The notes beneath the pieces were generated by a model. The model saw nothing but the letters and a program-made list of their open reading frames with translations, did not search any database and was not told the DNA's origin. The position numbers were made by a program, and so were the translations under genes. Shown here piece by piece: positions 1-8,535 of a stretch of 53,589 nucleotides of DNA (positions are counted from its first letter, which is position 1; the number at the start of each line of letters is the position of its first letter). Source of the stretch: Acetobacteraceae bacterium. Its GTDB lineage: Bacteria; Pseudomonadota; Alphaproteobacteria; Acetobacterales; Acetobacteraceae. The DNA is taken from positions 1 through 53,589 of the forward strand of contig JALHQB010000029.1 of assembly GCA_022842185.1 (NCBI GenBank). The letters are read 5' to 3'.

Positions 1-670
1 GCGGCGCCGGCGCCGTGGCGGCGGGGGCCGGGCGCGCCTCGGTGGTGCGGGCCAGGGCGCCGGCCAGTTCATCGGCATTGGCTGCGGGCACGAACAGCCC
101 ACCGGTTCGTTCGGCGATGCAGGCGACGCGGGCGCGCTCGGACGGCGTGCGCAGGTCGAAGCCCACCACATGGGCGGTGAAGGCGGCATTGGCGGCTTCG
201 AGCTCGGCGGCCAGCGCGCAGGGGTCGCCGCCGCAGGTCTCGATCCCGTCGGTGACGAGGATGATGGTGCCGCCGCCTTCGCGCTGCCGCAGCGCGGCCG
301 CCGCCTGGCGGACGGATTCGGTCAGCGGCGTGCGGCCCCGCGCGGTCAGCCGGTCCAGCGCCTGCCCCGCCGCGGCCGCATCCACCGGGCCGGGTTCGAA
401 CAGCATCTCGATGTCGTTGCATTGGTTGGTCCGCCGGTGGCCATAGGCCATCAGCCCGACGCGGCTGCCCGCCGGAAAGCGCGTGAACATGCCCCGCACC
501 GCTTCGCGTGCGATCTGCAGTTTGGTCTGGTCCCCGATGCGGCCCCACATCGATCCGGACATGTCCAGGACGACGATCGTGTCCCCAGTCGCCGGGGCCG
601 GCTGGGCCTGCGCGGGTTGCCCGGCCAACAAGCCGAGCACGACGGCAACGCCGAGGAGGTACCGAATCAC
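1..670 (-). CDS. von Willebrand factor A domain protein, exported (3' end outside window)
   Basis: The reading frame begins at a GTG at 670 with a cleavable signal peptide (hydrophobic stretch about residues 4-16, then QPAQAQ) and continues into a VWA domain. The metal-ion-dependent adhesion site DMSGSM is at about residues 36-41, followed by RGRTPLTES and LVTDGIETCGGDPC, which supply the usual threonine and second aspartate. The tail before the window edge turns Ala/Pro rich. VWA proteins of this kind (Ca-activated channel or TerF-like annotations) bind a divalent metal and a protein partner in the periplasm; the partner is unknown here. GTG was chosen because it directly precedes the signal peptide and I see no better in-frame start. 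The C-terminus is cut by the window edge. Family is confident, role is not. Confidence 0.85.
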   Translation of the reverse strand, partial: MIRYLLGVAVVLGLLAGQPAQAQPAPATGDTIVVLDMSGSMWGRIGDQTKLQIAREAVRGMFTRFPAGSRVGLMAYGHRRTNQCNDIEMLFEPGPVDAAAAGQALDRLTARGRTPLTESVRQAAAALRQREGGGTIILVTDGIETCGGDPCALAAELEAANAAFTAHVVGFDLRTPSERARVACIAERTGGLFVPAANADELAGALARTTEARPAPAATAPAP

Positions 671-1075
671 GGTTGAGCCCTGCCGGCCGGGCGTGGCGTG
701 GGCATGGCACGGCATGTGCCGCCTGGCCGCCATCCGGCGCGCGGCTGTGAGCCGGTCATCCGCGCCCGTGCCACCCGCAGCCATGCGAACATCGTCAGCC
801 AACAGAGTAGCCTCCCGGGAATTGGTCTTCACGGCGGCTCATGCATGAACTGCCATGTACAATCTGGACGAGATTCGTTTCGGGGGCCAGTTCCAGCGGC
901 GATGAAGATCCTGAACGGACTGGTCCGTCATCGGATATCGCAGCCCATTGCTGGCCGGCCTGGCATGTGGCGGCAGGTCCAGGCCGATCCCCGTGCCGGA
1001 CCACGCGACCAGCTTCATCTGGCCTTGATGACCGTTGCGGGATATTCCCGATGGCAACAACCCGGGAGAACATCC
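671..1075. promoter_or_regulatory. divergent intergenic region between VWA gene and Bug gene
   Basis: This 405-base gap separates two divergently transcribed genes, so it should hold promoters for both. A TACAAT hexamer at about 856-861 could be a -10 element, but I see no convincing -35 partner. GGGAGA about 8 bases before the ATG at 1076 is the likely ribosome binding site of the Bug gene. The open frames crossing this region lack family resemblance and look like GC-driven shadows. Confidence 0.3.
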
Positions 1076-2050
1076 ATGACCACTCGCCGCACCATCCTGG
1101 CCACCGGCGCCGCACTGCTCGCCGCGCCGGCCGTTCATGCCCAGGGGCCCTGGCCGAACCGGCCGGTCCGCGTCATCGTGCCGTGGCCGCCGGGCGGGTC
1201 CACCGACGTGCTGGTGCGCCTTTACGCCGAACGGCTCTCGCCGCTTCTGGGACAGCCCTTCGTGGTGGAAAACCGCGCGGGCGCGGGCGGCAATATCGGC
1301 CTCGATGCGGTCGCCAAGGCGACGCCGGATGGCAACACGCTCGGCATCGCCTCGGTCGGGCACCTGTGCATCAACCCGTTCCTGTATGCCCGGCTCGCCT
1401 ATGATCCGGCGAAAGACCTGATGCCGGTCGGCGTGGCGTGGGACCTGCCCAACGTCGCGGTCGTTGCGGCCGACAAGAACCCCGCACGTACGCTGGCGGA
1501 ATTCATCACCTGGGCGAAGGCCAAGCCGGGCGGCATCACCTATGGTTCGCCGGGCGTGGGCACGACCCCGCATCTGTCCGGCGCGCTGTTCTGCGCGCGC
1601 GTGGGCATCGAGGGCACGCATGTGCCCTTCCGCGGTGCCGCGCAGACCATCCCCGCGATGCTGTCGGGCGATGTCGACTTCGCGCTCGACAACCTCGCTT
1701 CGTATGTCCCGGTGATCAGTGGCGGGCAGATGCGCGCCTTCGGTGTCACCACCCCCGCGCGCTGGCCGACCATGCCTGACATCCCGACCATGGCCGAGGC
1801 CGGGTTGCCGAACTTCGTCCTGACATCCTGGCAGGGCTTCGTCTTCCCGGCGGGCACGCCGGCGGCGGTGATCGACCGGCTGAACGGCGCGCTGCGGGAA
1901 ATCGCGACCCAGCAGGCGGTGAAGGACCAGTTCCTGCGCGTGGGCGCGCTGGCCGAATGGTCCACCCCGGCGCAGATGACCGAGCGCGCCGATCGCGACC
2001 GGCCGGCGTGGCAGGAAGCGGTGCGGATTTCCGGCGCGCGCGTTGAGTGA
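1076..2050 (+). CDS. Bug/TctC-type periplasmic solute-binding protein
   Basis: A 324-residue tripartite tricarboxylate transporter receptor family protein. It begins with a signal peptide containing TRR and ending AVHAQ (about residues 1-23, Tat-like), then has the family landmarks PNRPVRVIVPWPPGG (about 28-42), VVENRAGAGGNIG and GTTPHLSG. Bug proteins bind small carboxylates or related solutes in the periplasm; the ligand cannot be read from sequence. No tctA/tctB partners lie next to it, so it is an orphan that would have to use a distant transporter or act in sensing. The start at 1076 is set by the signal peptide and GGGAGA ahead of it. A strong hairpin follows the stop within 10 bases. 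Confidence 0.9.
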   Translation: MTTRRTILATGAALLAAPAVHAQGPWPNRPVRVIVPWPPGGSTDVLVRLYAERLSPLLGQPFVVENRAGAGGNIGLDAVAKATPDGNTLGIASVGHLCINPFLYARLAYDPAKDLMPVGVAWDLPNVAVVAADKNPARTLAEFITWAKAKPGGITYGSPGVGTTPHLSGALFCARVGIEGTHVPFRGAAQTIPAMLSGDVDFALDNLASYVPVISGGQMRAFGVTTPARWPTMPDIPTMAEAGLPNFVLTSWQGFVFPAGTPAAVIDRLNGALREIATQQAVKDQFLRVGALAEWSTPAQMTERADRDRPAWQEAVRISGARVE

Positions 2051-2059
2051 TCGGCGCCT

Positions 2060-2206
2060 CGGAGAAGGGCTTTGCCCTTCTCCGAACCTCACCCCCCCAA
2101 ACGCTCTACGCCCTTGTTCAAGCGAGCATCTTCACGCGCCTGACTGAATCCAGTCAGGCGCGATCTGCTCTAAGACCTTTGGAAACCTCGACTTGGAGCT
2201 GGGCGG
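2060..2206. repeat. composite intergenic palindromic repeat (copy 1, with inserted module)
   Basis: A perfect 11-bp stem with TTT loop at 2060-2084 (CGGAGAAGGGC arms) follows the Bug stop and can act as its terminator. It is followed by the family sequence AACCTCACCCCCCCAAA. The usual GGCTTAAGG core of the family is replaced by about 85 bases that carry a second perfect 11-bp hairpin, GCGCCTGACTG with loop AATC, at 2136-2161. The family ending CCTTTGGAAACCTCGACTTGG-like sequence then resumes at about 2178. Related copies are at 3.7-4.1, 9.3, 18.6, 28.7, 35.1, 43.0 and 47.9 kb. The rest of the gap to 2368 shows no gene. Confidence 0.75.
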
Positions 2207-2368
2207 CTACGTTCGGTTGGAGGATCATGAGGACCTCCTCGTGGCCCTGCGCCAAGTAGCCGCGGTCCAGGAGCCCGTTGGCTCCTGAAGGGACAGAGCC
2301 CCTCCAATCATCGGGCCGCGCGACACCCACCCTTCCGCCCCACCACCCGACCGGGCATAACCGCCCCG

Positions 2369-3040
2369 ATGCCCGCCCGAGACCTCACCGCCCCTGGCGC
2401 GCGGCGCGCCGCCTGGCTCAACTCGCTGTTCATCGACCACGCCTTGCTGCGCCTGGGCTGGCGCAACTGGGGCGTGGTGGAGAGCGGGCGGCTGTACCGG
2501 TCCAACCACCCGACACCGTGGCAGATGGAACAGGCGGTACGGCGGCAGGGCATCCGAACCATCATCAACCTGCGCGGCCATCGCGAAGCCTGCGGATCGG
2601 ATGCGCTGGGCCGGCAGGCCGCGGCGGCGCTGGGGCTGGACCATATCGATGCGCCGCTGGAAAGCCGGGGGGCGCCGCACAAGGATCGTGTGCTGCGGCT
2701 GGCCGGCATCTTCGCGCGCATGAGCGAACCGGCGCTGATCCACTGCAAATCCGGCGCCGACCGCACCGGCCTTGCGGCCGGGATCTGGCTGCTGGTGCAG
2801 GGGCGGCCGGTGGAGGATGCGCTGCGCCAATTGTCGCTGCGCTTCGGCCATGTCGCCGCGGCGCGGACCGGCATCCTGGATGCGTTCTTCCTGGCCTATG
2901 CGGCGTTCCAGAAGGCGCGCGGGCCGAAGCCGTTCCTCGACTGGGTGCGGGAGGATTATGCCGAGGACGCGCTGCGGGCCTCGTTCCAGAGCACCCCCTG
3001 GGCCGACCGCCTGGTGGATGGCGTGCTCAGGCGCGAGTGA
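2369..3040 (+). CDS. dual-specificity/tyrosine-phosphatase-like protein
   Basis: A 223-residue cytoplasmic protein with the cysteine phosphatase signature [10 protein letters not shown] (about residues 125-134), the CX5R P-loop in which Cys is the nucleophile and Arg binds phosphate. Upstream the segment [13 protein letters not shown] resembles the start of bacterial DSP/PTP (SIW14/DUF442-like) domains; an Asp general acid may lie in the [11 protein letters not shown] stretch. The substrate could be a phosphoprotein, phosphoinositide or polyphosphate and cannot be chosen from sequence. Its last 14 bases overlap the convergent acetyltransferase gene. Confidence 0.85.
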   Translation: MPARDLTAPGARRAAWLNSLFIDHALLRLGWRNWGVVESGRLYRSNHPTPWQMEQAVRRQGIRTIINLRGHREACGSDALGRQAAAALGLDHIDAPLESRGAPHKDRVLRLAGIFARMSEPALIHCKSGADRTGLAAGIWLLVQGRPVEDALRQLSLRFGHVAAARTGILDAFFLAYAAFQKARGPKPFLDWVREDYAEDALRASFQSTPWADRLVDGVLRRE

Positions 3041-3671
3041 GGGCCGCGACGCCGCCGGTGGCCAATGCCGGGATGGCGCGGGCGACACGTTCGGCCGGCC
3101 AGTCCCACCAGGCGATCTGCAGCAGGCGGTCGATGTCGAGGGCGGAGAAGCGCATCTTCACCACCTGCGCCGGGTTGCCGACAACGACCGCATAGGGTGG
3201 CACGTCGCGCGTGACCACGGCGCGGGCGCCAATGATGGCGCCATGGCCGATCGTCACGCCGGGCAGCACCATGCACTCGGTGCCAAGCCAGACATCGTGC
3301 CCGATCGTGATCGGCCCACCCCCGCGCCAGGGGTAGTCATCGAGCGGCAGTGCCTTGGCAAAGGATCCGCCGAGGATGCCGAAGGGGAAGGTCGAAGGCC
3401 CGGCGATCGCATGATTTGCACCGGGCATCAGGAAGGTCGCGCGGTGGCCGATGGCGCAATACATGCCGATCGCCAGCGACCCGAAGCCGAAATTGTACCG
3501 CACGCAACGTTCGAGGAAGCGCAGCGGATCCTCATGGTCGTGATAGTAGGAATAGGCGCCGGCGGTGACGTTGGTGATGTCCGGATATAGCGCCAGCAAC
3601 GGTTTCAGCAGGACGGTCCCGGCATCGCCGGGCACGGGGTACAGCGCGTCGGGGTCAGGCGGGATGGTCAT
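3027..3671 (-). CDS. CatB-like hexapeptide-repeat O-acetyltransferase
   Basis: A 214-residue left-handed beta-helix acyltransferase of the xenobiotic/type B chloramphenicol acetyltransferase group. Features include [21 protein letters not shown] (the final His is in the position of the catalytic His), then [36 protein letters not shown] as hexapeptide rungs, and the family ending [16 protein letters not shown]. The family transfers acetyl from acetyl-CoA to hydroxyls of sugars, antibiotics or polyketides. Most chromosomal CatB-like proteins are not proven resistance enzymes, so the acceptor stays open. The gene converges on the phosphatase gene with a short 3' overlap. Confidence 0.85.
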   Translation of the reverse strand: MTIPPDPDALYPVPGDAGTVLLKPLLALYPDITNVTAGAYSYYHDHEDPLRFLERCVRYNFGFGSLAIGMYCAIGHRATFLMPGANHAIAGPSTFPFGILGGSFAKALPLDDYPWRGGGPITIGHDVWLGTECMVLPGVTIGHGAIIGARAVVTRDVPPYAVVVGNPAQVVKMRFSALDIDRLLQIAWWDWPAERVARAIPALATGGVAALTRA

Positions 3672-3690
3672 GTGGGCATTCTACTGAGAG

Positions 3691-4080
3691 GCGCGAAGAT
3701 TGGAGGGGCGCTGCCCCTCCAAACCACCCCGCCAGGGACCAGCGGGTCCCTGGACCGCGGGACCTTGGCGCTTGTTACGCAGGGCAGTCCCCACCCGTTC
3801 CAATACCAAAATCGTGCATTCATCTTGGCACCGACCGCCGGCATTCAGCACCAAAAATTGAGGTTTCCAAAGGCCTTAAGCCTTTGGTGGGGTGAGGTTT
3901 GGAGAGGGGCGACGCCCCTCTCCAATGAGCATCATCGCCAATATTCGTGCGTATGGTGCGCTGCCCCTCCAAGCCACCCCGCCAAATGCCAGGGGCCATT
4001 TGGAATGCCGATCCTGGGTGCCGGTCGGTGCGGGCAGTCCCTTGGTGGGGTGGATCCGGGAGGGGCGCAGCCTGTCCATG
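3691..4080. repeat. two-armed palindromic intergenic element (copy 2, with an extra arm)
   Basis: The gap between the acetyltransferase and ABC exporter genes is filled with hairpins. The first arm is TTGGAGGGGC/GCCCCTCCAA around GCT at 3700-3722, then CCACCCCGCCA and CCAGGGACC/GGTCCCTGG at 3732-3753. The facing arm at 3856-3925 runs CCAAAGGCCTTAAGCCTTTGG, TGGGGTGAGGT, then a perfect 12-bp stem TTGGAGAGGGGC/GCCCCTCTCCAA at 3899-3925. A third, degraded pair lies at about 3958-4075. No coding signal is seen. Hairpins on both sides could terminate transcripts from either flank. Confidence 0.8.
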
Positions 4081-4087
4081 GCCAGGA

Positions 4088-5836
4088 TCAACCGAACGCC
4101 TGCGTTCGCACCAGCCGGGCATACAGGCCATCCTGCGCCATCAACGCGGCATGGTCGCCTTGTTCGACAGAGCGCCCCTTGTCCATCACCACGATGCGGT
4201 CGGCATCGCGCACCGTCGCCAGGCGATGCGCGATGACCAGCGTGGTACGCCCGGCGCGAAGCCTGGCCAGGGCCTGCTGCACCAGCGCTTCGTTCTCGGC
4301 ATCCAGCGCGCTGGTCGCTTCGTCCAGCAACAGGATGCGCGGGTTGCGCAGCAGCGCGCGGGCCAGCGCGATGCGTTGCCGCTGCCCACCCGAAAGGCGC
4401 GACCCGCCGGAACCGAGCGGCGTGTCGTAGCCATCCGTCAGCGCGACGATGAAGTCGTGCGCGGCGGCGGCGCGGGCGGCATCCTCGACCTCGGCCCGGC
4501 TGGCGTCAGGCCGGCCGCAGGCGATGTTGGCCAGCGCGGTGTCGTCGAAGATCGTCGCGTCCTGCCCGACATAGGCGATGGCGTCGCGCAGGGACGCGAT
4601 GGTCACGCTGCGGATGTCGGCGCCGTCGATCAGCACGGCGCCGCGGGTCGCGTCGTACAGCCGCGGCACCAGCGCGATGGCGGTGGACTTGCCCGCCCCG
4701 GACGGCCCGACCAACGCGATCGTCTGCCCGGGTTCCGCCATGAAACTCAGGCCCGACAGCGCCGCATCGGGCACGCCGTCATAGGTGAAGCCGACGTCTT
4801 CGAAGGCCACGCGCCCATGGCCCGCCGGCAGCGCTGCCGCGCCGGGCGCATCGGCGATGTGGCGCGGCACATCGACCACGCCATAGACCCGCGACAGCCC
4901 GGCCAGCCCTTCCTGCAACGCCGAGTTCAGCGAACCCAGCGCGCGGGCGGGGCGCGACGCGATCAGCAACGCTGCGACGAAGCCGGTGAATTCGCCAACC
5001 GTCCCCGTGCCGGACGCCACGCGCCAGCCCACGAAGACCAGCACCGCTGCCACCGCGGCGCCGCCCAGCGCCTCCAGCATCGGGTCGAGCGAGGCGCGGG
5101 TGCGCGCGATCCCGTACAGGCTCTCCCGCAGCCGCGCGAAGAGGCCGGCGGCGCGGGCTTCCTCCGCCGCTTCCAGGCGATAGGCGCGCACCACGCGCGC
5201 CGCGCCGAAGGATTCCGTCAGCGACGCCGCGGCTTCCCCCACCCGTTCCTGCATCCCGCCCGAGGCGCGGCGGATGCGCTTGCCCAGTTTCAGGATCGGC
5301 AACACCGCGATCGGATACAGCAGCAACCCGACGAGCGACATCTGCCAGTCCAACCACACCATCGACGCGACGAGGCCCACCAGCGTCAGCGCATCGGCCA
5401 CCGCGTTGATGGATTTTGTCAGGGCCTCGCGGATCAGCGCCGCATCGGTGGTGAAGCGCGCGGCGTGGCGCGCCGGTGCCTCGCGCGCCACGGCGGCCAG
5501 GTCGGCGCGCGTCAGGGCGCGGAACAGGTCGTTCTGCAGGCCCTCGATCACCCGCAGCACCACCGACTGGATCGCGACCGATTGGCCGAACTGCGTGATC
5601 GCCTTGAGCGACGTGACGGCGATGATGACGGCCGGCACCAGCCACAGCCAGTCGTGCCGGCCCTCGGTGTAGCGGTCGAAGGATTGCTGGATGACCACGG
5701 GATACAACGCCGTGCTGGCCGCCACGCCCAGGGTGCAGGCCAGTGCGATGAGGATACCGCGCCGGTGCCCGCGGACATGGTCGCGCCAGAGTCGGAGCAG
5801 TAGCGCGCGGCTGGAGGTGTCGAGGGCTTGGGCCAT
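4088..5836 (-). CDS. ABC-type exporter, fused permease and ATPase (MsbA/lipid A exporter-like)
   Basis: A 582-residue half-transporter with an N-terminal ABC transmembrane type 1 domain (roughly residues 25-310, about six membrane spans) and a C-terminal nucleotide-binding domain. Walker A GPSGAGKS is at 377-384, the signature LSGGQ at 481-485, Walker B ILLLDE at 501-506 and the switch His at 537 in AHR. It should dimerise in the inner membrane and export a lipid, drug or peptide using ATP. Length and architecture match MsbA/LmrA-like exporters; without lipid A genes nearby the substrate is not defined. It stands alone, with the repeat element directly downstream and a 139-bp gap to cca upstream. 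Confidence 0.9.
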   Translation of the reverse strand: MAQALDTSSRALLLRLWRDHVRGHRRGILIALACTLGVAASTALYPVVIQQSFDRYTEGRHDWLWLVPAVIIAVTSLKAITQFGQSVAIQSVVLRVIEGLQNDLFRALTRADLAAVAREAPARHAARFTTDAALIREALTKSINAVADALTLVGLVASMVWLDWQMSLVGLLLYPIAVLPILKLGKRIRRASGGMQERVGEAAASLTESFGAARVVRAYRLEAAEEARAAGLFARLRESLYGIARTRASLDPMLEALGGAAVAAVLVFVGWRVASGTGTVGEFTGFVAALLIASRPARALGSLNSALQEGLAGLSRVYGVVDVPRHIADAPGAAALPAGHGRVAFEDVGFTYDGVPDAALSGLSFMAEPGQTIALVGPSGAGKSTAIALVPRLYDATRGAVLIDGADIRSVTIASLRDAIAYVGQDATIFDDTALANIACGRPDASRAEVEDAARAAAAHDFIVALTDGYDTPLGSGGSRLSGGQRQRIALARALLRNPRILLLDEATSALDAENEALVQQALARLRAGRTTLVIAHRLATVRDADRIVVMDKGRSVEQGDHAALMAQDGLYARLVRTQAFG

Positions 5837-5975
5837 GACCGCGGGATAGCCCGGAACGGGCGGGGGCGGTATCCGCCGGCCACCAAGCTGTCACATCAGG
5901 AGACTTGAAACCGTCCGGAGCATCATGCTAGTTCTTGTTTCGTTCCGGTGAAGGCGGCGGGGCCGGATCCCCCAC

Positions 5976-7265
5976 TCATCCCCCGAGTGCGGCCCCGCCG
6001 CCGACTTCCGCGACGCGTCGGTAAAGTTCGGCGAGACAGGCTTCCCGTGTGGCGATGCAGCCGCTAATGCGCCACCACTGTCGAAGTGCGGTCAGCAACG
6101 CTCCCATTGCAGGGCCGGGCTCTATGCCGCATGCGACCAGATCCGTTCCGGCGAGAGGGAAAACCGGTAGCGGCATGGTCGCGGCAAGTGCCCGCGCGCG
6201 GCGCCAGTGGTCCATATCGACGCCGCCGCGACCGAAGTCCTGCAAGGTCAGCGACCAATCCGCGAAACGTCGAAGCGTCGTCTTGTCGGTGAAGTTCCGC
6301 TCCGCGCCCGAGATGACCCAAGCCGCTGCCCCGACAGGGGCGTCGTGGGGTGGCGCCAGCGATTTCCCACGACTTGCCCGGGCGGCGGCCAAGTCCGTCG
6401 CCAAAAGGTCGAGGACGCGGCGCTCCTCCATCGACGCTTTAAGTCGCTGCGCAACGAGAAAGGGCGCGTCGCGCCCGGGCAGCAAAGCAACCAGTTGCGG
6501 CCACGGGTCTGGTGCGGGTGCAAACGATTCCAGCCGTACGATCTCTGCCATGTCGAACGGCGCCCGCAACACCGCGCCCAGAACCCCGCTCTCGGCCATC
6601 AACGCCACGGTCTTCGCGGGATTGGCCGCCGCCAGAATCCGCTTCAGCTCCATCCACACGCGTTCGACCGACAGCCGCGCCAGCCCCGGCACCGCGCGAC
6701 CGATCGCCGCCACCGCTGCTGGATCCGGCACGCCGCGGCCGTACCGCGCCTGGAAGCGGAAGAAGCGCAGCGCGCGGAGGTAATCCTCGGCGAGCCGCGT
6801 ATCCGGATCGCCGACGAAGCGCACCAGCCCGGCCGCAAGATCGTCCAGGCCACCGAAGTAATCGAACAGCAGGCTGTCGGGCGTCAGCGACATCGCGTTG
6901 ATCGTGAAGTCCCGCCGCGCCGCGTCTTCCTGCCAGTCGGACGTCCATTCCACCACCGCGTGGCGGCCATCAGTCAGCACGTCGCGCCGCAGCGCGGTCA
7001 CCTCGACCGGCACATGGTCCTTCACGGCGGTGACGGTGCCGTGGGACAGCCCTGTCTCGAACACCTTCAGCCCCGCGGCGCGCAGGCGCCGGGCGATGTC
7101 ATCGGGTGCGAAGGGGGCGGCGACATCGACATCGGCGGAGGGCAGCCCGGCCAGCGCATCCCGCACGCAGCCGCCGACCGCGCGTGCGCCGGGCAACGCG
7201 CCGAGCACGGCGGCCACCGCCGGTTGGTCGAGGAAAGGGGGTCGGGCAATCAGTGCCTGCGTCAC
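5976..7265 (-). CDS. cca: CCA tRNA nucleotidyltransferase
   Basis: A 429-residue class II nucleotidyltransferase that adds or repairs the 3' CCA of tRNA. The head domain shows GGCVRD (about residues 32-37) and the catalytic DVDV pair, then RRDFTINAM and the flexible-loop/neck pattern DPDTRLAEDYLRALRFFRF typical of CCA-adding enzymes (PcnB-like poly(A) polymerases share the head, so function by motif alone has a small ambiguity). The start is GTG and overlaps the stop of the upstream small membrane protein gene by 4 bases (GTGA), indicating translational coupling. The long C-terminal body is divergent, as is usual in alphaproteobacteria. Confidence 0.9.
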   Translation of the reverse strand: MTQALIARPPFLDQPAVAAVLGALPGARAVGGCVRDALAGLPSADVDVAAPFAPDDIARRLRAAGLKVFETGLSHGTVTAVKDHVPVEVTALRRDVLTDGRHAVVEWTSDWQEDAARRDFTINAMSLTPDSLLFDYFGGLDDLAAGLVRFVGDPDTRLAEDYLRALRFFRFQARYGRGVPDPAAVAAIGRAVPGLARLSVERVWMELKRILAAANPAKTVALMAESGVLGAVLRAPFDMAEIVRLESFAPAPDPWPQLVALLPGRDAPFLVAQRLKASMEERRVLDLLATDLAAARASRGKSLAPPHDAPVGAAAWVISGAERNFTDKTTLRRFADWSLTLQDFGRGGVDMDHWRRARALAATMPLPVFPLAGTDLVACGIEPGPAMGALLTALRQWWRISGCIATREACLAELYRRVAEVGGGAALGG

Positions 7266-7510
7266 CGGGGTGGCTCCGTATGACCGGGAGCAATTCGTTC
7301 ACCTTCCAGTTGGGCCGGCACGTAGGTGCTGCCCGGCGCGCTGCCGCGCGACACACCATACCAGAACGCCCCCCCCACCATCAGCACGACGCCGACGCCG
7401 GCCAGGATCAGCAGGATGGTGCTCGGCTGCGTCCGCGGGTTCAGCCGCCGCCACAGGCCGTAGGCGGCGAAGGGCAGCAGGAACAACAGCATCTCGACGA
7501 GATAGGGCAT
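7262..7510 (-). CDS. small membrane protein, DUF6111-like
   Basis: An 82-residue protein with two hydrophobic segments (about residues 3-18 and 33-52) separated by a basic loop WRRLNPRTQ, then a soluble polar tail. It resembles the DUF6111 family that commonly sits just upstream of cca in alphaproteobacteria; that recollection fits the 4-base overlap with cca here. No function is established. Co-translation with cca suggests the pair is an operon. Confidence 0.75.
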   Translation of the reverse strand: MPYLVEMLLFLLPFAAYGLWRRLNPRTQPSTILLILAGVGVVLMVGGAFWYGVSRGSAPGSTYVPAQLEGERIAPGHTEPPR

Positions 7511-7611
7511 GCGACTCCGTGGCCTGCGCCGGGCGAGCTGCCCGGCGCGTGAAGGATAGAGCGGTTCGTGCCCGACAGGCGCCGATCGGGCGCAAACCGC
7601 TCAACGCGGCT

Positions 7612-8340
7612 TCAGCGTTCCTGGTACAGCCCCGCGACCTCGGGCGAAAAGCCGGTCAGCACGCGCGGGCGGTGCGGGCGCGGGCTGCGTGGCATCAGGC
7701 CCGCCATCGCCTCGGCCAGGCGTACCGCCGCCTGCGTGCCGTCCACCAGCGGCACGGCAACCCGCGGCTGCAGCTGCGGCGCCAGCCCCGCCAGAGGTCC
7801 GCCGGCGAGGATGATCGCCTCCGCCCCATCCTGCGCGACGCTGTCCGCGCAAAGGCCCGCCAGCATCTCCAGCCGGTCCTCGGCCACTGTGCCGGGGTCT
7901 CCGCTGAAGGCCGGACCCATGCGAAAGCCGGCGCAACGACCGGCCAGGCCATGATGGGCCAGGCATTCCTCAAACATCGGGCGCAGCGCCGCGGTGAAGG
8001 ACACAACGCCGAAGCGCCGGCCGAGCATGGCCGCGGCATGAAAGGCGGCCTCGCTGATGCCCAGCACGGGCACGTCCAGCAATTCCTTCGCCGCATCCAG
8101 CCCCGGATCGCCGAAGCAGGCGATCACCGCTGCATCGTACTGGCCGCGATGGGCCGCCAGTGCGGCCAGCGTTGCCGGCCCCGCCGCCAACCAATCCGCT
8201 CGCGTGACGATCAGCGGCAGGCCGAACGGCGCGCTGACCGCGGTGATCTGCGTGCCTGCCGAGGCCACCGCCCGCGCCGCCGCGCCAATCCGATCAGTGA
8301 CCGAGGCGGTTGTATTCGAGTTGACGACGAGGATCCGCAT
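7612..8340 (-). CDS. Asp/Glu (hydantoin) racemase family protein
   Basis: A 242-residue protein starting MRILVVNSNTTASVTDRI, the typical beginning of hydantoin/aspartate racemase family (COG4126) proteins. The first catalytic-cysteine region is present as AVIACFGDPGL (about residues 73-83). The second, where racemases normally have a cysteine, reads AIILAGGPLAGL without Cys, so two-base racemisation is doubtful. The start at 8340 is chosen over an in-frame ATG 30 bases upstream because family members begin at MRILVVN. It is divergent from the SDR gene. Candidate roles are amino-acid or hydantoin metabolism, or a lyase/decarboxylase-like derivative. Confidence 0.8.
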   Translation of the reverse strand: MRILVVNSNTTASVTDRIGAAARAVASAGTQITAVSAPFGLPLIVTRADWLAAGPATLAALAAHRGQYDAAVIACFGDPGLDAAKELLDVPVLGISEAAFHAAAMLGRRFGVVSFTAALRPMFEECLAHHGLAGRCAGFRMGPAFSGDPGTVAEDRLEMLAGLCADSVAQDGAEAIILAGGPLAGLAPQLQPRVAVPLVDGTQAAVRLAEAMAGLMPRSPRPHRPRVLTGFSPEVAGLYQER

Positions 8341-8535
8341 CCGTGTGTTCCGCCTTGTTGCACCGCACACCTACCCCGTTGACGCGGGGTGGTTGTGGAG
8401 AGTGTCATGCCTTCGCTCAGTTCGGGGCAACGTCCAGGAAACGGCGCCGGTCAACGGCGACAGGCCCGCTTCGCCGCAAGGTGGAGCGGGCCTTGTGTTG
8501 ACCGGGGCACGCCGCATCAGCAAGGGGAATATGCG
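8341..8535. promoter_or_regulatory. divergent control region with two short inverted repeats
   Basis: This 195-base region lies between the racemase-like gene and the SDR gene. It contains ACCCCG-N6-CGGGGT at 8373-8390, close to the racemase start, and GGCCCGCT-N14-AGCGGGCC at 8463-8492 followed by TTGTGTT, which could be an attenuator-like hairpin in the SDR leader. AAGGGGA just before 8536 is the SDR ribosome binding site. The binding factors are unknown. Confidence 0.35.

Noticed and set aside
3027..3671. Chloramphenicol resistance gene
   Set aside because: Only the general CatB-like hexapeptide fold is supported; chromosomal relatives act on other acceptors and there is no mobile context.
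3947..5803. A 618-codon plus-strand frame opposite the ABC exporter
   Set aside because: The opposite strand encodes a complete exporter with all ATPase motifs; this frame shows only His/Arg/Gln-rich low-complexity sequence.
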